A stretch of DNA of 64,000 nt from Inia geoffrensis (taxonomy: Eukaryota; Chordata; Mammalia; Artiodactyla; Iniidae), in the NCBI GenBank assembly GCA_036417435.1, contig CM070908.1, positions 50,439,090 to 50,503,089 of the forward strand. Reading direction: 5' to 3'. A program made the position numbers and the translations under genes. Under the pieces are notes generated by a model. It was not told where the DNA came from. It did no database searches and worked only from the letters and a program-made list of their open reading frames with translations. Below are positions 59,045-64,000 of this stretch, piece by piece. How positions within the stretch are numbered: position 1 is the stretch's first letter; each line of letters opens with the position of its first letter.

Positions 59045-59969
59045 GTTATTGTAGGTCTTTTCCTTCTTTTGTGTTTTATACCTAGAGAAGCTCCTTTATC
59101 ATTTGTTGTAAAGCTGGTTTGACTGAATTCTCTTAGCTTTTGCTTGTCTGTAAAGGTTTTAATTTCTCCGTCGAATCTGAATGAGATCCTTGCTGGGTAG
59201 AGTAATCTTGGTTGTAGGTTTTCCCCTTTCATCACTTTCAGTATCTCCTGCCACTCCCTTCTGGCTTGCAGAGTTTCTGCTGAAAAATCAGCTGTTAACC
59301 TTACGGGGATCCCTTGTGTGTTATTTGTTGTTTTTCCCCTGGTGCTTTTAATATTTTTTTCTTTGTACCTAATTTTTGATAGTTTGATTAATATGTGTCT
59401 TGGCATGTTTCTCCTTGGATTTATGCTTTATGGGACTCTCTGTGCTTCCTGGACTTGATTGGCTATGTCCTTTCCCATATTAGGGGAGTTTTCAAGTATA
59501 ATCTCTTCAAATATGTTTTCAGTCCCTTTCTTTTTCTCTTCTTCTTCTGGGACCCTTATCGTTCGAATGTTGGTGCATTTAACGTTGTCCCAGAGGTCTC
59601 TGAGACTGTCCTCAATCCTTTTCATCCTTTTTTCTTTGTTCTGCGTTGCGGTAGTTATTTCCACTATTTTATCTTCCAGGTCACTTCTCTGTTCTTCTGC
59701 CTCAGTTATTCTGCTACTGATTCCTTCTAGAGAATTTTAAATTTCATTTATTGTGTTGTTCATCATTGTTTGTTTGCCTTTAGTTCTTCTAGGTCCTTGT
59801 TAAACATTTCTTGTATTTTCTCCATTCTATTTCCAAAATTTTGGATAATCTTTACTATCATTACTTTGAATTTTTTTTCAGGTAGACTGCCTATTTCCTC
59901 TTCATTTGTTTGGTCTGGTGGGGTTTTACCATGCTCCTTCATCTGCTGTGTGTTTCTCTGTCTTCTCAT
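59045..59969 (-). pseudogene. L1-B ORF1 (nucleic-acid chaperone), broken
   Basis: The start MRRQRNTQQMKEHGKTPPDQ lies at 59969 in sense direction. The coiled-coil part (EEEIGSLPEKKFKVMIVK and following) is open to about 59763, shifts frame, resumes at 59664-59428 (RMKRIEDSLRDLWDNVK, RVPEEEEKKK), and again at 59406 in a third frame with LKVMKGENLQPRLLYPARIS, the conserved C-terminal RNA-binding region. At least two frameshifts and a stop separate the parts. Confidence 0.9.
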
Positions 59970-60661
59970 TTTGCTTAACTTACTGTGTCTTGGGTCTCCT
60001 TTTTGCATGTTGCAGGTTCGTAGTTCCCATTGTTTTTGGTGTCTGCCCCCAGTGGCTATGGTTGGTTCAGTGGGTTGTGTAGGCTTCCTGGTGGAGGGGA
60101 CTGGTGCCTGTGCTCTGGTGGATGAGGCTGGATCTTGTCTTTCTGGTGGGTAAGACCGTGTTTGGTGGTGTGTTTTGGGGTGTCTGTGACCTTATTATGA
60201 TTTTAGGCAGCCTCTCTTCTAATGGATGGGGTTGTGTTCCTGTCTTGCTAGTTGTTTGGCATAGGGTATCCAGCACTGCAGCTTGCTGGTCGTTGAGTGG
60301 AGCTGGGTCTTAGCATTGAGATGGAGATCTCTGGGAGAGCTTTTGCCGTTTGATATTATGTGGAGCCGGGAAGTCTCTGTTGGACCAATGTCCTGAACTT
60401 GGCTCTCCCACCTCAGAGGCACAAGCCGGGCACCCAGCTGGAGCACCAGGACCCTGTCAGCCAAACGGCTCATAAAGTGCAGCAGTGGTTAAATCCAGCA
60501 AATTGAGGCATACAAGGTAAAAATGGAAATGAAAAAAGGTCCAAAAAATGATTTCTTTTTGTCTGTCTGTTTTTTTGTATTTTAAGTATTCAGAAAGCAG
60601 CAGAGACTTTGTTGGCCATTTTGGCTTGAACTAACTCTCACGCTTTCTCCCCCTGTGTCTC
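59970..60661 (-). promoter_or_regulatory. L1-B 5' UTR (internal promoter region)
   Basis: About 690 bp between the TSD and the ORF1 start. Its 5' part lacks the GC-rich tandem units of L1-A, so the two elements represent different L1 subfamilies or promoter types. GCCAAAATGGC (60625-60615 in sense) about 36 bases from the 5' end is a palindromic YY1-like site. Confidence 0.75.
60615..60625 (-). promoter_or_regulatory. YY1-like site at the L1-B 5' end
   Basis: GCCAAAATGGC contains the YY1 core on both strands. It lies about 36 bases inside the exact 5' end set by the TSD. Confidence 0.6.
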
Positions 60662-60675
60662 TCGGCCTCACTTTA

Positions 60676-60800
60676 AATAAGGGAAGGAGGCTCTCAGAGG
60701 AGAAAGAACTTGCCTAGTATCACACAGCTAGTGAATTGCAAAGTTAGGGTGCAAATCCTTTCTGCCTGGCTCCAAATAAAGCTACTCCACGGTTCCTAAC
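60676..60800 (-). repeat. MIR SINE, right part, split by L1-B
   Basis: AAGAACTTGCCTAGTATCAC, ACAGCTAGTGAATTGCAAAG and GTGCAAATCCTTTCTGCCTG continue the antisense MIR that begins at 53885. Together they restore an uninterrupted MIR. Confidence 0.85.
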
Positions 60801-61225
60801 ATCCTCCACAATTGATAGCAAAGGTTTTGCTGGTAACGCCTTCTAAATATGGTCAAACAGACTGGCTGAAAGCAAACATTTGGCCAAAACATTTTGTTCT
60901 GTCCAGCTGGCTGCTCCAGTAAGAAACTGTTCCTTGGTCCAAGTGCACCAACTCATCCCTGTGTGGGCAAATGCATGCTACCTGGACAATTCCAGTTTCC
61001 TTTTTGGCCATGGTGACATGTGAAATGCTGCTTTTCTGTGTGATGAAAAATAACAATAATAAAATTTAGTAACAATAATGACAAAATGAGAGTAAAAAAC
61101 CATCTTTACTAGCTTAACAATCACAAGGAAATTTCTTGTAACATTTACCTAAAATGAGGATGGAACATTGTCTGTTAATTATGGGATGATGTAGCTTGTT
61201 CCAAAAGCAGTTTTAAGGGGGACTT
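60801..61225. other. No gene recognised
   Basis: No supported feature. Confidence 0.5.
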
Positions 61226-61243
61226 AAAAATGTACTTCTGTAA

Positions 61244-61580
61244 ACAGACTCACAGACATAGAAAACAAACTTTTGGTTACCAAAGGGGAAAGGGAGGGGG
61301 AGGGATAAATTAGGAGTGTGAGATTACCAGATACACACTACTATATATAAAATAATCAACAAGGACCTACTGTATAGCACAGGGAACAATACTCAATATC
61401 TTTTAATAACCTATAATGGAAAAGAATCTGAAAAATTATATATATATAATATATAAATTATATATATTATTATATACATATATATAACTGAATCACCTTG
61501 CTGTATACCTGAAAGTAACACAACATTGCAAATCAACTATACTTCAATTTAAAAAAGAACTTAAGCAGCAAAAAAAGAAA
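61244..61580 (+). mobile_element. 5'-truncated L1 3' UTR stub, sense
   Basis: AAGGGGAAAGGGAGGGGGAG, ATCAACAAGGACCTACTGTA, TATAGCACAGGGAACAATAC and ACACAACATTGCAAATCAAC with ATACTTCAATTT mark a different L1 3' UTR subfamily from L1-A. Near-identical ATGTACTTCTGTAAACAG (61229-61246) and ATACTTCTGTATAAACACAG (from 61583) may be an imperfect TSD. Confidence 0.85.
61435..61487. repeat. AT-only self-complementary tract in the L1 stub
   Basis: AATTATATATATATAATATA continues to TACATATATATAA with nearly only A and T. Several overlapping inverted repeats can pair. Confidence 0.9.
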
Positions 61581-61699
61581 AAATACTTCTGTATAAACAC
61601 AGTGAGGGACTCTCAAGTCATGACAGCCCCCTTCCCTTCCCACTGAGGCAAAATTGAAATATCATTGGAAACTAGAAAAATCAGTACTTCTGTAAACTT

Positions 61700-62110
61700 T
61701 TGGAGGAATTCCCTCTAACTGTGATGAGGAAATGATCCCTTCTTATATCCAGGCTCTTTGCCTTAAATGTCACAGTGCCCCGTCAGTCGGATTCAGGCCT
61801 TGCCACGTGACTTGTTTTGCCAATGGGAGGTCAGCAAGGGTGGTATAAACAGAACCTTGGAAAGTGTCTGTAACATCAGGCTTGCTCTCACTCCTGCTCC
61901 TCTATCATTGCTGACAGAACCTGTCCTGCTGGCTGGCTAGAGGGATGTGGAACAGAGAGGCCCCAGCTAAGGTGCCCCGTCCACATCCAGCCTGGGTCAG
62001 AGACCCCAGCTAATCCTCTATTGCACGAGAAGTAAATGATTGAGGTCAGATGTTACTGAGCTTCCCGGGAGTTTGCTACACAGCAAGATTTAAAACATAG
62101 AATGGGCTGA
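61700..62110 (+). repeat. Possible MLT1-type LTR relic
   Basis: CCTTGCCACGTGACTTGTTT, GCCAATGGGAGGTCAGCAAG, ATCAGGCTTGCTCTCACTCC and GAGAAGTAAATGATTGAGGT follow a MaLR-like order. No retroviral coding region is present. Confidence 0.5.
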
Positions 62111-62820
62111 GGTAAAAGACTATTGGTAGCCTTCACTTGCTTTGACCTTTGAAGAAAATGGCAAAGTTACCATCCTTGCATCCCTGAAGTAAATCCCACT
62201 TGATCATTACAAGATTATGAGTCAGCTGCAGAGTTCTGCTGATCTGAGCTAGGCTACCTCTCCTGTCTGCGGCCTTGGCTGGGCAGCTGGGTCCACCTGA
62301 CTGATCTCCATGGGTCTCATCCTCCATCATGTTAGCTCCATCTCATGGTGGTAGCAGGGTTCAAAAGAGAGAGCAGACACACATGTGCTCTGCTGGCATC
62401 AAGTCTGCTACTGTCGCATAGGTCAAAGTAAGTCACATGACTGAGCCAGAGCCAGATGGGAGAGGACTTAACAGTTACTTGGCGAATGAGGTGGACACAA
62501 GGAGGCCAGTTAGTGGAGCCATCAGTGCGATCATTCTAGTCAATGCCCTCTAGCCACAGACCACCAGGGATACACCTGAGCAGGTTAGGTTTACTATCCA
62601 TTTTGGTGAAGGTGAACCCAGCCTGGAAAACCTTGGGATGCCTCAGTAAGGGGGTATTGGAAAGGGCCTGTGATAGGATTTGAGCTTGTGTTAAATGATT
62701 TGGGGATGCAGGGCTTTGCTCTGGATTGATGCTCTCAGGAAGCGGAGGTAATATTAAAATTGGGCATCTTAATAAATCTTATCTAGAAGGAGGGAAGACT
62801 AAACAAAGGCTAAAGCTGTC
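62111..62820. other. No gene recognised
   Basis: About 700 bp. CTTGCATCCCTGAAGTAAAT near 62177 resembles a short antisense L1 ORF2 stretch, about 40 bp only. Nothing else is supported. Confidence 0.45.
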
Positions 62821-62822
62821 AC

Positions 62823-62823
62823 T

Positions 62824-62868
<45 letters not shown>
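62823..62868 (+). repeat. (CA)n microsatellite
   Basis: An uninterrupted CA run of over 20 units, directly followed by an L1 3' UTR stub. The tract starts where the L1 stub loses identity. Confidence 0.97.
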
Positions 62869-62870
<2 letters not shown>

Positions 62871-63040
62871 CTATATACAAGATAGATAACCAACAAGGAC
62901 CTACTGTATAGTACAGGGAACTCTACTCAATATTCTGTGATAACCTAAATGAGAAAAGAATTTTAAAAAGAATGTGCTGTACACCCGAAACTAACACAAC
63001 ATTGTAAATCAACTATACTCCAATTAAAAAAATAAAAAAC
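62869..63040 (+). mobile_element. 5'-truncated L1 3' UTR stub, sense
   Basis: CAACAAGGACCTACTGTATA, GTACAGGGAACTCTACTCAA, ACTAACACAACATTGTAAAT and CAACTATACTCCAATT with an A-rich tail. It is the same 3' UTR type as the stub at 61.2 kb. Confidence 0.85.
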
Positions 63041-64000
63041 TGCAGTCACTCATATTAGCCAGGATACGGAGATGTTCAGTCATTTTGTGGTTTGGACAAT
63101 GGTCACATTTGGTCTGCCTTCAGACATGGTTCTGAAGTGACCTTGTCTTTGTCTTGATCTGTCACAGTCACAGAGTAGCCAGGTCTGATACTGATGTTCT
63201 GTGCAATCGTTGATGACCAACAGGAAGGCACTGTGATGCCAGCCAGCTCCGGGAGGTCAGCGGCACCTTTTCTTCTCATATCACACACACTACTAGTTAT
63301 CACAGTAGTAGTTAATGCTTTCATCAGTCATCCCAAGAGATGATTCAAAATAAAGAACTCAATTAAAAAAAAAAAGCTTTGACATAAGAGCACCAACAGT
63401 AAACACTGAACAGTAAAACACAGAGCTCTGTCCAAATCCATGTTATAAATGTGGTTACACAATATCAAAAGCAATCATCAAATGAGACATATAGCCATAT
63501 AATAAGGATCTATTAATAATAAAAATTGGGGTAGAAAACCTCATATTAGCAAAAGTCAAGAAGGAAAAACTAGAGATGGAAAGAAGTTAAAATGTATGAC
63601 CTTTCTCATGTTAAAGAAGAAGAAGTCAAAACACAGGGATTCATTTTTTTTTCCTTTGATGTTTGGAGAAATATACATGCCCAAGATTGTTGATAAACTT
63701 AATGAAAACTACTTACAGTGTGAAAAAAAGCAGAAAGCCGACACAGTCCTTCCAAATGGCTGGGGGAAATAAAAGCAAAAAAAAAAAAAAAAAAAAAGTC
63801 GCATAAAATAGAAAAAAAAAAAACAGATAACATTTTTTATCATAAAACAAAATGGCTGAAGACCAAACACCCCTCCTTTTCGCACCCCAGTCCCCACCTA
63901 CAGGGCACCCTGATTCACTCACTGTTTCCTGCAGCATCGAAAGCAGCTGGCTACTTGGTCTCAGCCCCTCTGATTGGTTCTCTGTAGAGTGGAGGCTACA
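63041..64000. other. No gene recognised; A-rich runs at 63777-63797 and 63812-63823
   Basis: Two pure A runs stand close together, with a third (A)10 at 63365. There is no SINE or L1 body next to them that I can recognise. Confidence 0.5.

Larger units (their letters stand above)
53933..60661 (-). mobile_element. L1-B: near full-length, inactive LINE-1 with a doubled 3' end, antisense
   Basis: TCGGCCTCACTTTA at 53919-53932 and 60662-60675 is a perfect TSD around the whole block. Read in sense (right to left) it contains a 5' UTR (60661 to about 59970), ORF1, ORF2, 3' UTR ending at 54830 with 12 A, and then a second L1 piece (about 54817-53933) holding only the end of ORF2 and a second 3' UTR. 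A short SINE (54428-54640) interrupts that second piece. Both reading frames are broken. Confidence 0.92.

Noticed and set aside
62165..62210. Short antisense L1 ORF2-like piece
   Set aside because: About 40 bp only. Possible, but too short to list as an element.
1..64000. CRISPR array, bacterial operon or viral genome
   Set aside because: No regularly spaced direct repeats with unique spacers, no dense coding, and an abundance of mammalian SINE, LINE and MIR sequence.

Overview
The window is mammalian nuclear DNA, very probably from a cetacean (whale or dolphin). The diagnostic signal is a set of tRNA-Glu-headed SINEs of the cetartiodactyl CHR type. A short form (about 190 bp plus A tail) ends in GTACCGC(A)n. 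A longer form (about 300 bp) ends in a run like GCCAAAAATAAAT. Both share the head GGGCTTCCCTGGTGGCGCAG. Several copies are nearly unmutated and keep clean target-site duplications (TSDs), which fits recent activity on a cetacean lineage. I found no recognisable protein-coding exon, structural RNA gene or CRISPR. The window reads as intergenic or intronic, gene-poor and rich in retroposons.

Layout. 0-20 kb: old repeats (MaLR-like LTR, several MIR, three L2 stretches), one 3' L1 stub with a perfect TSD (4.2 kb), and five CHR SINEs (7.3, 10.0, 14.4, 15.3, 16.3 kb). 20.7-22.3 kb: an old antisense L1M 3' end holding a perfect hairpin. 23.7 kb: an antisense SINE. 26.3-32.8 kb: a near full-length but dead sense L1 (called L1-A here), with a GC-rich 5' UTR of roughly 180-bp repeat units, a SINE-derived module, ORF1, ORF2 and a 3' UTR. 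34-37 kb: a (CA)n(CG)n tract, an LTR-like repeat and MIRs. 38.3-39.7 kb: an old L1 split by about 720 bp of CpG-rich, promoter-like DNA, the only candidate regulatory or gene-start region in the window. 41-50 kb: SINEs, MIRs, a hAT-type element and an L1ME 3' end, including a nested SINE pair at 47.3 kb. 53.9-60.7 kb: a second, antisense, near full-length L1 (L1-B). It is bracketed by a 14-bp TSD inside a MIR and carries a second, 5'-truncated L1 3' end behind its own A tail. 61-63 kb: two more L1 3' stubs and an LTR-like repeat.

There are no pathways to describe. The biology is retrotransposition: L1 supplies the reverse transcriptase and endonuclease that mobilised the SINEs. Neither L1 can be active as it stands, because ORF1 and ORF2 of both carry stops and frameshifts. 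Family names for old repeats (MIR, L2, MER5A, MLT1-like, L1M) come from recalled consensus features and their edges are approximate. TSD-bounded elements have exact edges.
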